A model generated the notes under the pieces. It was not told where the DNA came from. It saw only the letters and a program-made list of their open reading frames with translations, and did not search any database. The position numbers and the translations under genes are program-made. From Onthophagus taurus (lineage: Eukaryota; Arthropoda; Insecta; Coleoptera; Scarabaeidae), in contig NC_091970.1 of the NCBI RefSeq assembly GCF_036711975.1, positions 4,533,501 to 4,597,500 of the forward strand: a stretch of 64,000 nt of DNA, written 5' to 3'. Position 1 is the stretch's first letter; each line of letters begins with the position of its first letter. This document shows positions 34,913-48,058 of the stretch, in pieces.

Positions 34913-37494
34913 ATGGTAAGTTAAATTTCTTAAAATAATTTTATTAATTTAAACGTATTTACAGAATTTATCCCGATCTAAACCTGCAATAACCACAAAC
35001 GCATCGCTAAAGCATTTAAGGGGGCTCTCAGCTACGAGAAATGTGCCATCATTCGAAGAATTCCTCAATAAAAGGGATTACACTGGAGCTTTAACTTTGT
35101 TAGAGGTTAAACAATACAAATTAGTTGGAATTAATTAAAACCACATTAATTTTTGTAGTTTAAACAATTCCAAGACCCAAACGTTAACATAGAATTATGG
35201 ATGGCTTATTGCGCGTTTCACAAAGGCGATTATAAGAAAGCTTTAAACATTTACAATCAAGTTTATTTAAAAAATGGGAACTCTAATTATATCTGTTTAA
35301 ATTTGGCTTGTTGTTACTTCTACTTGGGAATGTATAAAGAGTCGAAAGAGATGTTACAAAAAGAATTGGAATCATGTCCATTAAAAATCCGATTAAATTT
35401 CCATTTATCGCATAAATTAAGCGATGAAACTGGGTTGATGGATCACCACGAACAACTTCTTGATATAATCGAAGATCAACTCAGTTTGGCGGCGATTCAC
35501 TACTTAAGAGCCCATTATCAAGAATCAATCGATATTTATAAACGATTATTGCTTCAAAATCGGGATAATCTAGCGTTAAATGTTTACATAGCTCTTTGTT
35601 ATTACAAACTGGATTATTACGATGTTAGCCAAGAGGTTTTAAGCGTTTATTTGAATCAATTTCCCGACTCTGTTATCGCAACAAACTTAAAAGCGTGCAA
35701 TCATTTCCGGTTGTATAATGGTCAAGCCGCTGAAAGCGAATTAAAAACGATTACGGATCAAAGTACAAATGTGGGGTTTGGACACGATTTAGTTAAACAT
35801 AATTTGGTGGTTTTTCGAAATGGAGAGGGGGCGATGCAAGTTTTGCCTGGATTAATTGATGTGGTTGCCGAAGCAAGATTAAATTTAGTTATTCATCATT
35901 TAAAACAAAACGATACGAAGGAAGCTTACGATTTAATTAAAGATTTGCAACCAGCGGTTCCTCAAGAATATATTTTAAAAGGGGTCGTTAACGCTGCTTT
36001 GGGGCAAGAAATGAATTCTGTTAATTATGTAATTCTTTTTATTAATTACTAAAACTTATTAATTTTTTATTTTTAGTCTGAATACATAAAAACCGCTGAA
36101 GAATGCTTCCAATTAGTTGGATCGTCATCAAGCGAATGCGACACAATCCCCGGAAGACAATGCATGGCAGCCGCTTTCTTTTTAGCGAACCAATTCGAGG
36201 AAGTTTTAGTTTACCTAACATCAATTAAATCATATCTCCACGCAGATGACACATTCAATTTTAATTACGCCCAAGCCAAAGTTGCTTGCGACCAATTTAA
36301 AGAGGCTGAAGAAACGTTTTTGTTAATACAAGATGAAGCCATCAAAGCGGATTACGTTTATGTATCGAGTTTGTGTCGGTGTTATGTGATGAACGGGAAA
36401 CCACAATCGGCATGGGAAATGTATTTAAAAATGGAAACTGGCTCGGATAGTTTTAATTTGTTACTTTTAATTGCTAACGATTGTTATCGGATGGGGGAGT
36501 TTTGGTATGCGGCGAAAGCTTTTGATATGTTGGATCGGTTGGAACCGAATCCTGAGTTTTGGGAGGGTAAAAGAGGTGCTATTGTTGGAGTTTTTCAGGT
36601 AATGATAACATTAAATTAGATGTTTATTTTAAGGTTATGTTGTAATATGACATTTTTAGGTTATGTTGTTTATTTTAAAATTTTAATTTTTTTCTTACAA
36701 TTTTTGTTATAATGTTTTATTCTTATTTAAAGTCTACTTTTAGGTTTAATTTAATAAAAAATGGTTTTTGTTAATTTTTTCGAGTAAATATAAAACTCGT
36801 TTTCTAATCGTCAATAATTGTGTCTAAATCTTAAATTGACGTTTTAGGTTATGTTGAATTTTTTTAATTGTAATTTTTTCTTATAATTTTCGCAATAATC
36901 CAAATCTTTCATTTTCATTTAAAATTAATACTTCTAATTCAATTTAACATTAAAATCGATTCCTATCTTTTTAAATTGTTATAAAATTCAATTTCGAAAT
37001 TTTAGGTTGGTATGAGCCTTTACATTTAAATCGACATTTTTAGGTTATGTCGAAATTAATTTAAAGTTTTTTTGTAATAATCCAAAGCAAATCTTTAATT
37101 TTCAATTAAAATCATTAATACTTTTAGCTTCACAAGAAAATGAAACCGCCTTATTAACGGCGAGTTAAGAGTTGTTTAATTCTATGTTATAGTAATTGTT
37201 ATTAAAATAATACAATCTAATTCATTCTTCTTAGTGTCAAATTAGATTTAACGTTTTAAGTGATATTTGATTTATAACTAACTTCATGTGATTAATTTTT
37301 AAGCTAACAAATTGTTATAATATAAACATATTTTTTATATTTGTTTGTTTTAGGGTGTAATTGCAAAAAAATTTCCTGTTGATATGTTAGGGGATGTTTT
37401 GCAATTATTAAGAAACTCAACGTCGTCTCAATCAGACCACATCGCTAAAGTAATCCGGAAATGGGCCAAAGAGAAACGAATCAGCGTTATTTAA
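34913..37494 (+). CDS. TTC26: Intraflagellar transport protein 56 (TTC26, DYF-13)
   Basis: Five exons: 34913-34915, 34965-35105, 35159-36028, 36077-36598, 37354-37494; 558 aa, almost the same as human TTC26. The first coding exon is only the ATG, spliced to AATTTATCC. The protein is built of TPR-like helical pairs; clear ones are LWMAYCAFHKGDYKKALNIY, LNLACCYFYLGMYKESKEML and LNVYIALCYYKLDYYDVSQE. The C-terminus ends with HIAKVIRKWAKEKRISVI, as in the family. IFT56 is a subunit of the IFT-B complex that carries tubulin and motility proteins into cilia. In insects cilia occur in sensory neurons and sperm, so expression should be limited to these. The last intron (755 bp) is the only long one and holds repeated AGGTTATGTT words. 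Confidence 0.95.
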
Positions 37495-38198
37495 TTAATG
37501 TTATTAATAAAACGAAAATTAAGAAATAAATTACATTTATTTAAAATACAATAAATAGACATTTTTTTTCTTCAGTTCTCTTTCAATCATTTTTTCTTTA
37601 TTACTCTTTCTAACGGATACAATAAATAAAGTTTAAGTTTTTCTTGACTAAGAAGTATTTTTTGACTTGGAATTAACTTAATTTTACAATTATTCTTGGA
37701 ATTAATACACAAAATAATAATAAAGAAAATGCAAAAAAAAAGAGGAAGTACATTGAGTATATTTTAGAAAAGTGTTCTATTTTATTTTAATTTTATCTTA
37801 AAATAGTTTCTTAAATTCAGATTCGGACTACACAGTAGTCGATCGCATTTAATTATTATTATCATTTAATAAGAACCCGCTCGAGATTTTTTACTTCTCA
37901 TCACTTACAATGTAAATAAAATCATAAAGTTAATTTTGCGATTAAAATAAATAGTTGATCGAGTTATTTACATATTTTTAATTAATTATTTTTTTTAATG
38001 AGTATGACTTAAATTGTTTTAGGAGGAACAAAAAACCGTTTATTTTTTATTTATTTTAGGTTGGTGTTATTTTTTTTTAAATTTTGGTAACAGATTTAAA
38101 AATCTGTCAAAAAAAATTAATTTGTTATTCTATCTAAAAAAAAATAATACAAAAATAAAGAGAAGAAATAAATTAAATAAAATCGATTAATTAATTTT
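37495..38198. other. Convergent gap between TTC26 and the SOCS gene
   Basis: About 700 bp of AT-rich sequence with the 3' UTRs of both genes. AATAAA-type polyadenylation words occur soon after the TTC26 stop. Nothing else is seen. Confidence 0.5.
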
Positions 38199-39555
38199 TT
38201 ATATCGTATATGGATATTCGTCCAAATAATTAATAAGCTGTTGTGGCAACGCTAATTTTTTATAAGCAATAGGATCCCTTAAAACACCATCACCGTTAAC
38301 GTTTTGTTGTAAAACACTATGAACACTCATCCGGGATAAATGTTTTAAACTTGGTGGTCCATTTCCTTTAGGTAGAGGTCTTTTAATAACGATCGCAGAG
38401 TGTAATTTACCCGCGGGGTCAACCCAAACGTGGTTATCGTTTTTGCTTGATTTCACATAATGTTCGATTAACTCCGGAACTGAATTAAACTTGGGCATAA
38501 CTTGCAACAAATGCGGCTGAGAGTCTAGTTTAAAACAACCCTCAACGAAATGTAATCGTATCGAGGTCGGTCCTTTTTCCGTTTGAACACTTAAAGAAAA
38601 CATAAACCGAGGATCCGAAGAATCTCGCACCAAAAAAGTCCCCACCGATTTGTTTTGCAACAACTCTTGGCTTTGCTGGTACGTTATGGCCCCGTAATAC
38701 CATCCGGATTGCCTTAAAGCCTGAATACGCTCCGGATGGGTTTTGTGGACTTTCGTGGGGGGCCGACAATTTTGCGGTTGCTGCTGCTGGTGTTGTTGAC
38801 GAGATACGATCGGCGGCAAAACGAATTCTAAGGGGAGACTTGGAGAAACTTGCGGAGATAAACTTGCGCGTTGATTCACGTGATGAAACTCGATGTTGCC
38901 CCCGGTAAAACCATGCAATGAATGACGTACGTTGATCGCCGCCGCCGCACAACATGGTGTCGGGGGGCAGCACACGAAATGGTGCTGACATTTTGGACAT
39001 TCGGCATTACAGCCTAACATGGCAAGGGAATGCCATGCCAAATTACACTCCACCTAAAACAAATAAAATCAAATTAATGAATAAATAATAATTTTAGTTA
39101 ATTAAATTTATTTAGGTTGGCAACAAATTTAAGTCATCCGTCAAACGAAGTGTCAATGAATCAATTTATTAAAATAATCTAATTTTTGTATTAATTTTAA
39201 TTTATAAAAGCAAAAACGGGTTATTTCTTGATAAATATTTACATATTAATAAAGTATTGATAATTATATTTAAAATAAGCGAAAATGGGGCTTGTTTATT
39301 TTTGACGTTTAACCCTAACCTAATTTGATCGTTTAAAATCGAAGAAAATCGTTTAATAATCGATTACAATTAAAAAAATACTTCGCAACGATTCTTAGTA
39401 AAACACAATGAAATAAATAAAATGTAAAAACCGTTTGCGAAACAGCCGGTTCAGAGAACTCGGCGATTTCAGCTTTAATTCGAATGAATCAGTGTTTATT
39501 TTTTGATTTCAACTTAATTTTATTAAAAACTCGATTTATAACTAACCTGCAACAT
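38199..39555 (-). CDS. SOCS2/CISH-like suppressor of cytokine signalling
   Basis: Two coding exons, 39555-39547 (only MLQ) and 39053-38199; 287 aa. The N-terminus has a cysteine-rich patch (CNAECPKCQHHFVCC) not usual in SOCS proteins, then glutamine-rich linker. The SH2 domain covers about 121-228, with the phosphotyrosine-binding arginine at 146 in GTFLVRDSS. The SOCS box covers about 238-287: elongin-BC part PSLKHLSRMSVHS and Cullin-5 part LALPQQLINYLDEY, with an insertion of about 15 residues between them. The final helix resembles CISH and SOCS2 more than SOCS5/36E. SOCS proteins bind phosphorylated receptors or JAKs and act as Cullin-5 ubiquitin ligase adaptors, damping JAK/STAT signalling. 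They are usually direct STAT targets, and the upstream 16 kb is packed with STAT sites. The short first exon is inferred; an in-frame ATG at residue 15 is the alternative start. Confidence 0.9.
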
Positions 39556-40700
39556 GGTTCTTTTAAAACTTAAGCCAATATAAACTAAATTAATCACAGA
39601 AACGCTTAAACTTAAACTTGTATCACATTGATTTTAGGTATAAATAATGATCGCGTTGTGAACGCTTCGAGCTGTGACAACGAACTGAATCGGAGCGTAC
39701 GGGAACCTGGCGTTAAAAGTGTTATCATAGAAATTCAGAAAATTTTGCGTCAGCTTACTACTGAGAACCCGGTTACAATACTGTGCTACTCGGAAATATG
39801 CATGCTTCGAGTTATTTTATATACAAAACGGATTATTTTTAGAAGGACGACTCTATCTTTCTCTTTCTTCCCACGGCCAAATATCCCAAACGGTATTTTT
39901 AAGCCACTTTTTACGCCTTCGCAGAAAAATCGGACGAAAAAGTTAGGTTATGGTCGGAGCTGTCAATAAAAAATAACAAAAAACATTTTTTTTAAATTTA
40001 TTTTAATGATTTAAACTTAAATCTTATCGAATTATCAGTTATTATAACTTATTATAAACACTTCTTACCATTTTAAATGAATCAAGATAGAAATCGCAAG
40101 TTTTCACACAAAGATAAAACATTTTTTTTTATTCTTGATAAGATTACGTTATTGTTACTTTTTAGGTTTTCGGAAATTCAATGTTTCATCACTAATCGCC
40201 GTTAAAATGATAAATCACACGATTTTACGCGAAATTACAACACTAAAATTCAAAAACATCATGGTAATGATTACTGATTAATAGTGGTGACATCTATCAA
40301 GAATTAACCCAAATTAAAATAATCGAATTTTATTAATTATTATTAAAAATTGGATTTAATTAAAAAAATAATTTATTAATATAAATTAATAATAATTAAA
40401 TATTATAATTTATTAATAATTAATATTAATTATTTAATTTAAATTTAAAATTAGCTAACTTCACGATGATTAAATTTCACGTATTGTCATATACGTCAAA
40501 TTGAAGTTATAAATTCCAAATCCCATTGCCAAGCCTTATCAGTATGAAGAAGAAGAAGTTATAAATTTAAGTAATAAAAATTTAAGTGATAAAATCGTGC
40601 AAAAATCGTTTTAAATTAGGGGTTATTCTTAAAACTTAATTGATTTATGGTTTGTTTAAAGGCGGTAGTTAAAGTGGCTCGGATCGGCGCCTTCTAGCTG
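39556..40700 (-). promoter_or_regulatory. Proximal 5' region of the SOCS gene
   Basis: Upstream of the first coding exon, with a GC-richer island at about 39640-39960 that could be the 5' UTR or promoter. The reading frame at 39628-39969 has no family match and I do not call it a gene. One STAT-type site lies here (39918) and another in the adjacent intron (39450). The rest (40000-40650) is extremely AT-rich. Confidence 0.45.
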
Positions 40701-41755
40701 AGTAAAAGAAGGAGGAGGAGGAGGAGGATGCGAAGAGGTTATGTTATGCGCGCGGAGGATGTCGTTTTTTCCTGGAAGAACCCGATCGGACTTCTGAGAA
40801 CGAAAACCGTATGTTTTAGACTCAATTCCTTTGTTTATCAATCCTATATTTTATGAATTTTGAAATTTATGTTATTTAATGATGAATTAGTTAAAAATAA
40901 ATTTTGTTAAAAGACAGATGTACAAGACTAACACAACACCTGCCCTCTTAGAAGTAGTATGTGTACCGAGAAGTGAGGCCCCCGGGAGAACGGAGCAGGT
41001 AGAGAAGAAAAGTGGCCGAGCAAAAGTTAAAGAAGAAAGAAGGAGGGAGTAAGGTGGAGAATAAAGAAGGAGAAACCGAACGCGCAACAACAACCACTGC
41101 AGAAACCCGACGAATATGGTGGGTTCTGGTTGAGGAGAACGTTGAGCCGCATAAAAAATCTAGTTTTCTCGGAAGGAACCAAGACCAACGACGAATGGTG
41201 TTCTCCGGGTTCAGTTCTTTGTATTCGTGTGTGTGGACACCCTTCTAGGAAAAACGATCCTCATGAACTCACACGGAAACTTTAATATATCATTACTATC
41301 CGTTTGTTAAAAATTTTAAATTTTTTTTCGAAAAACGATTCATGTTTGACCTCTTTTTTAGGTTATCGGAGTTTATGATTTGCGTAAAACGGAATTGGGA
41401 AAGCTTTTATCTATCTAACGCTTGTGAATTAAATTTAAACAATTTGAGTGTGCATATTTATTGTTTGCGAAACGTAATATGGTTCGTTGCTTGTTTAAAT
41501 TTGATAAAAGAAATGAGATAGAACTCAAAAGGAAAATTTTAACGAGAAAAAATTAGTTATGAATAATATTGAGTCATCAAAGAAGTTGGAGCAAATAATG
41601 TCAGAAGTAAAGAACTTAAAAACCTCCTTACCTTCGAAAAAATCCTAGAACGACTCATTCACGATACAGTAGCTCATAACACGCAACTTCAATACTAATA
41701 AAGCAACATCAAATGATTATATGTGAATTATATATTTTTGATAGTCTGTTATGCT

Positions 41756-41982
41756 AAGGTCGCTTGCGGTCGAAGCTATGCTATATTTAATCTCAATATT
41801 TTATCGATATGATAACAACTATTGCCCCCGCCGCAAGCAACCTCGGCTTAAGTGAACGATATCATATATTATTTATGGTCAGATAAGTCAAGATCGTTTA
41901 GGGCCGAGGCTTTGCAATATGTGATGCTCAATGTTGTATCGATATGATAACAACTGATGCCTCGGCCGCAAGCGACCTCGGC
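41756..41982. repeat. CpG-rich core repeat, four mixed copies
   Basis: Forward copies near 41756 and 41888 (the second badly eroded) and reverse copies near 41825 and 41959 (the last intact: GCCTCGGCCGCAAGCGACCT plus CGGC). Each forward/reverse pair is about 70 bp apart with similar inner sequence (ATCGATATGATAACAACT), so this is a tandem duplication of an inverted pair. Confidence 0.8.
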
Positions 41983-43789
41983 TAAGCTCATTACCAAAAT
42001 TAATTTCTGGCTGTTGGGATGAATGAGATGAAACAATGCGTGTATGACTTGTGTAGGAAATGCATTGAGAAGGAGTCATCAAAAAATTAGGAGAAATGCT
42101 GACTCGGATATATATTTTTTAAATTCTTAATAATCCTTTAATAATTTGGTGAATAACACATTATTAACTTATTTTGTATCACCACGAGGAACTCTTTTAT
42201 CAAGATATGTATAATTTTATCTCTTTATTAAATCGAACTACTTTTTTATAAATATTTTATCTTTACGCACAAAAAAATCAATAAAAAAGTACATGTTATG
42301 TCGTGGCTTCATCTAAAAATATACACAAGCTTCAGTTCAAACCCCGCTTAAATATCGATTGTTGCGTATGCAAACTAAATTCCAATAACATTTTAAACAC
42401 GAAATTAAGCAAATATAAACAAAAAAAGGAGTTAATTACTAACAAATACTGATATAGTAACATAGAGTGATATAGAAAAGTTTTTGGCCCAACATTCTTG
42501 ACGTAAAAATAAAACGAAACAAAAACAAATAGAAAAGAGAAAGCGAAACACGTCAGTTTCTCAGTATGACATCAATAAGTACCGAAAATTCCAAGAAGCG
42601 CGCAGATCTAGAAGTCGAAACGTTCGCAAAGCTCGATCTCTTTTTAACCACGATTCTCCTCTTTCTTTGCGTTAAAAGTTAAAAGCGACGACACAAAGTC
42701 GTTTCGGGGAAGTTCCGGGCGGCGACGAGACGCATTTTGCGAAATAGAAATCGTGCTTTATTTTTAGGAAACATCACGAGCGCGAATTCTTGGAGTTCTT
42801 TCACTTCTAGCATATATGTTTTAGCAAACTTAAATATAATCATAATTAATTTAGCATCAATTAATTATCGCCAAGTTTTTAGATTATTTTGATAAATGAC
42901 ATAATATTTTTAAGTTCTACCAACTTAAAATTAAAGAATGATTTGACGTTTTAAGATTAATTCAATGAAATATTTCGTTCTTCATCGGAAAGATGGGCTC
43001 TTTTCCGAGAACCGTTAAAAACGAAAAAAAAAAAAAATAATAATCGAGTTCGTTTATCCGTTAATACACCGAGGAATCACGATGAAGAGAATATAAAGAG
43101 TTGAGGTTTTAAAAGGACGCCGAGGAAGAGGAGTGAAAGAGGTCGTCCTTTTCGTTCGTTTTGCTCCCCTGCATTGAAGTTAAGAAGAAAGAGTCGAGTG
43201 GGGTCAAAGAACTCTCGGAGACCTTATTTTTTCTTAATAATTATTTTATTGAAAATGAGAGGTTAATAAAAAATTGTTTAAACTGGGAAATCCCCAACTT
43301 GTGGAGGAATTTCTAAGATATTCGGCGAAGCAAAAACATCAATACGGATGTTGTATTAAGTTATTTATATTTGTTGGGAAAATCCTCAAATTATTTAATT
43401 TTTAATGTTTAAGAATAAACATAACTTGTTTTTATTCTTAAACATTAAAATCGGGTATAATTATGCTTACTCTGATTATGGTAATTAAACAAAATAATAC
43501 GATAATGAGCCGAGTTTAAATTTTTATCGCAACGAGATAAATTAAATAAAAATAAAATAATTAAAATAACCTCAAAATTAAAATCGATTGTGAAATTGAA
43601 AAAAGAAATGATGCCAACCTAAACAAAATTAAAATTTTTGGTGAAATTATAATATAATTAATTTAAAAAAAAAGTTATTTAAATTAATAAAAAATGAAAT
43701 TTAAGCGATTAATACAAAATTAAATTAAATTCAAATTAAATTCACTAAGAACATAACCTCGCTTCAATTCGAATCAAATCGAACCGACC

Positions 43790-43990
43790 TATACCGGCGT
43801 GAAGTTAGTGTGTTATTAGTTCGGACGCTGTCAAACGGTGAGGACGTGCTCGACATCGCTGTTTTTTTAAATAAATTAGTGCTTTAAAAGACGATTTAAA
43901 CTCACCTATTCTAAAATAGTGTTTTCTGTGCGTGCTCATATCAACATTAGACGTGATAATTTACAAATCGGCGGGTTGATTTCGCGAGGG
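43790..43990 (+). promoter_or_regulatory. Candidate first exon and promoter, plus strand
   Basis: A GC-richer segment ending in a strong splice donor (GCGAGGG then GTGAGT at 43991). It could be a non-coding first exon of a plus-strand transcript, perhaps GTF3C1 (whose coding start at 55779 is preceded by an acceptor ending at 55772) or a non-coding RNA. The downstream reading frames at 44201-44579 show no recognisable domain. Confidence 0.35.
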
Positions 43991-46900
43991 GTGAGTAAAA
44001 ATAATCACTTCTTTTTTTAACCACAATTTCCAATCGAATCCGACCCAAAAGCAAATCAAATAACTCTTGTTTCACCTCAATTTCACGTAAACACAACACA
44101 ACCTTTAAAAATAACCGGTATTAAAAAGAAAATTTTTGTTGAGATGTCAAAATTCTAAATACGCCTGTTAAATTTCGTTAATCAACGACTTCTTTCGCGT
44201 TTGTTCTTTATTCTAATCGGTTTAACGATTTATTTATTTTCGATTATTTTTTTTATTAATTTGATAAACTTCCGGCGCACGTCTGTACACGACCGCGTGC
44301 CGATTGCGAATGGCATTTTCGTTTCGTCGACCGTAGACGAACGTGGATTAGGTTTTGTTGTCTTTGTCGGTAAGACAGAGATTATATCCGGTTGAAATGC
44401 GAGTTGAACAGAGATGGGGAACGTTAACCACGTTCTCGGAAAACGGACGAACGTGTTTTCGAGTTGTGTCGGCGGCAGGCGATGAAGTGGGGGCGCGACG
44501 TTCGCTTGGAATTCATAGAAACGCGGTGCGTTTAGTTCGTGGAACGCGGCCGTCTACGATAGTTGTATTAACATCTTAGGATTATATATATTTATATATC
44601 TTTTACCTATGTGTGTTTGGGTGTGTGTTTCATATTGTGACGTTTTATTTATTTTTTTTTGTTGATGATTTTTTTGAAGAAAGTAGTGGAAATATTTTGA
44701 ATGATAAATTGATTAAAATAAAAAAACAATAACATCAAGGTTATGGTTTTATTTATCGTTCTCTTTGATAAGATATTTTCGAAATTTATTTTCGTGGAGT
44801 TAATGACAATAAATAAAAATGGAAATGTGAAAGGTATTTTTATCGTTTTGAAAGATATCGGTTAGCTTTGTTACCGAACTCGAATGGATTTCTGGGAAAT
44901 TGCTCGTAACTATCGGCGTTTCCTGGAATAGTCAATTAGATATATCCATAACGATTTTAATGTAATAAAACGTAATGGATTGGCATTTATTTACGAAATA
45001 TTTAAAATAAATAAAGGAAAAAAAAATTATTTTTGACAGCTTGTGTCGGCTGATTTAGAGGGCGCCATCTTTTGATGGAAAATCATAATGTTAATGATTT
45101 GTAAATGATTTTTAATCCTCGAAAAAAGAAAAAATGAAACATTTTAAAAATAAATTATAAAAACATTTGGGTTATTTCGAAAAACCGCGAATATTAAAAA
45201 TTCTTAATCAACATAACATATCCTTTAAAACGACACCAAACACGACTAGATTATCGTTAACAATAACTTGGATACGATCATTTTAAAAATGGCGATTGTC
45301 ATATTTTTTAAATCACTTCCGGTTATTAAATTGGACTATTTTTTGAGATAACCCAATCGTGTTTGGGCTCATTTTGAATCACTTTTAAAAAATATTTTTT
45401 TCATTTTCAATTTCCGTTTTTTGCAATTTTTATTCGTATCTTTTTTGTTATTTGTAATAAATTAGTCGTGTTTGTACTCATTTTAAACCATTTTTAATTT
45501 CCTACTTGATAATCGAGACGAAAGTATTTTTTTTGCGAATTTTTTTTAAGATGAATATTTTTATTGTGTCACCGTGTTAAGTATAAGTTAGTTTATGATC
45601 GTTCTCGCCCCCTTTTTTACATGGAAACGGTCCGTTCCCAGAAGAGACTAATATTAATGACCTGATCCCCACTGAAAGTTTTAAGAAATATCGTTCCCCG
45701 AAAGAGCCGTCCGAGTACGGTTCGGTCGTTATTTATTTATTTTGCGTCGCGAATGGCACGCATAACATAAAGTACAAGAACAACCATTTTACGATCACCT
45801 TGACAAAAAATAAAAAATAAACGATATGAAATAAAGCTCCTCGTTGCGTAGATAAATTTGTATTAAAGGAGATAAACGAACAATAATTGAGTGAATACGA
45901 TAACCGTAGATAATGTTTTAGCCAGAATCGAGCGCTCAGATAGAACTACCCGGAATTATTAGAGAGTAATTTTCTTAGAAACGAAATAATTATAACAAAG
46001 GAAAAAAATTTTTAAAATGAGAGAGATAAAGCGTTTAAACGGCGATGGAAAACAAAAATAGAGGTTAATTAGCCATTGTGATTGTCTTTTAAAAAATAAA
46101 GTTATTAAAAATGATGGCAAAGTTTAAAGTTTAAGATGAAACGATTTCTTGCATCACTTGTAACTTTCTAACTAAAAGAGTTAAAGTTAGAAAACGTTTA
46201 AATTCCGCGCATCGACGTTTTCAGTGAAAGTTTTTTTAACGAAAGAAACTCGTTCTCGGAATGATCGAGTGAAACTCTGCGAGAAAAATGTTTCCATTCT
46301 CAACGTTATCGTCATTGTTGGATTGTTTCAATTCCCACACAAAATAAATAAATAAATAAAATCAATTCAAAGGAAAACTAAATGTAAGTACAAATAAAAA
46401 GCACGTGTTTGAATATCCTTGGAAATACATTTACGAAATGATTTTCCAAGAATTAATTGTGTGTGCTATCGAGTTTTCAGGAAATCTCGAAAATAAATAC
46501 ATTGAAGTATTGGAATTATTATTTGTTTAATCGGATTATTTGCCATTAAAGTTTGATAAAAATAAATAAAAATCTGTTTTAATTAAAAAATTGTAAATGA
46601 AAAATTGTAATGTTTTTTTTTTAAGTCGTGTTCAATTAAACTATCATAAACAAACGTGTTTAAAAAGTTGTGGAGGGGTTAAAATAATAAAATACTCGGA
46701 AGCTGTTAAGTTATCATAAACAGAAAAAAAAATTGTTTATCGTGTAAAAGACGAGCCAGATTTCGTGAAAAAATTTTTTACGTAAACAATAATTTCTTAG
46801 ATATTCCATTCGACAAGCATTCCGTTTACACTTCCAAGTAAGTTTATTGAAAAATGATTTTTACTAAGTAAAAATATTTCACACCGCGGTTTTCAAAGAA

Positions 46901-47395
46901 ATAGATATGAAAAATTTTTCTTTGGAATTTATAATGTTTAAATTTTTAATGGATGCAAAAGAAATTTTTTTTTTAATTTTGAAAAAGGAAGTTTTTAATC
47001 CAAATAGTGATATATAATTTAAAAAAAAGGGGTGAAATGACTTCAAACTCGATATATCTAGGAGTTATAACACGCGAGAATCATAATTTTTATACATTCA
47101 AGATGGCCGAGAACAAAACACTAATTATTAGTGACATTTATACTTTTAAAAATGATTTTTATAATAAATTTTTATGATATGATTATTAAAATTTTGTTTT
47201 TTAAAAATAAATTCGGTTATTTTTGATTTTTTATTATTGTTGTGATATAATAACCAATTTCAGGTTGATGTATAATAATATAATAATCATTAATCATTGG
47301 TCGCAAGATCCGCATAATTGGATGAAATCATACATTTCCCACGTTGATATGATATTAGTTGCAATAATGTTTTGATATATAACAAATTGTAGTAT

Positions 47396-48026
47396 CTCGG
47401 TCGTAAGTGACCTTGACTTTATACCGCAACATATGTTATAGTTAAGCCGAGGCATTTGATTTGTAATTATATCGATGTAAAGCATATAAACAAACACACA
47501 ACATTTTAATTTATTGTCACTTACTTCGTCGAGGTCGCTTGCGGGCGAGGCTGTGGATATGCAACTATATCAACGTAAAACTGGTATAAGCAATCGCTTC
47601 CAGCACCTCGTCTGCAAGCAGCTTCGGCGATAATAGATAAAATCGTTCATATTCACATCGCCGAGGTCGCTTGCGGCCGAGGCAGTGGGTATGTAATTAT
47701 ATTAACGTAAAACTGAAATGAACTGAACTATCAATTCTAGCGCCTCGGCGATATTAGGTGATATTAGACGACAAGCTTGTATAAATTATTAACTCTAGCA
47801 CCTCGCCCGCAAGCTACCTCGGCGATAATAAATAATATTCATTTGAAGTCTTCGAAAATAAACCAAACGTACAACACTTGAATGAAAAACCATTTATTCT
47901 TACTTCGCCGAGGTCGCTTGCAGGCGAGGCGCTTGATATATACATAATTATACATGTATAATGATGTCATCGTAAAGCTGATAGAAACTAGCAGAACTAC
48001 CGCCTCGGCCGCAAGCGACCTCGGCG
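47396..48026. repeat. CpG-rich core repeat, cluster of eight
   Basis: Reverse copies near 47396, 47604, 47745 (truncated), 47799 and 48001; forward copies near 47528, 47659 and 47906. Most form forward-then-reverse pairs 70 to 140 bp apart, with outer flanks CTTCGCCGAGG and CCTCGGCGAAGTGAAGATAAA and an inner sequence including TATCAACGTAAA. This is best read as a short inverted-repeat element that has inserted several times. The cluster abuts the large foldback at 48059. Confidence 0.85.
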
Positions 48027-48058
48027 AAGTGAAGATAAATTAAAATCCTATGCACTTA

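Larger units (their letters stand above)
40769..46900. promoter_or_regulatory. Dense STAT-site array, SOCS-proximal block
   Basis: TTCNNNGAA occurs at 40769, 40792, 41166, 41243, 42589, 42703, 42961, 43003, 43321, 44433, 44512, 44536, 44890, 44920, 45635, 45694, 45972, 46220, 46253, 46444 and 46892 (first base of each): 21 in 6.1 kb, where about 2 are expected by composition. Some are closely paired, for example 44890 and 44920, or 44512 and 44536. High-affinity forms occur, such as TTCCTGGAA and TTCTCGGAA. Flanking sequences differ from site to site, so they are not copies of one repeat. The block lies upstream of a SOCS gene, a classical STAT target. Confidence 0.75.

Noticed and set aside
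39628-39969. 113-codon open frame upstream of the SOCS gene
   Set aside because: No domain, odd composition and no splice support. It probably reflects a GC-richer promoter or 5' UTR.
44201-44579. Two overlapping frames of 64 and 74 codons
   Set aside because: The sequence is GC-richer, so stops are rarer; neither shows a recognisable family or supported ends.
47528-48026. Regularly spaced direct repeats resembling a CRISPR array
   Set aside because: The copies are in both orientations, irregularly spaced and diverged, in insect nuclear DNA with no cas genes.
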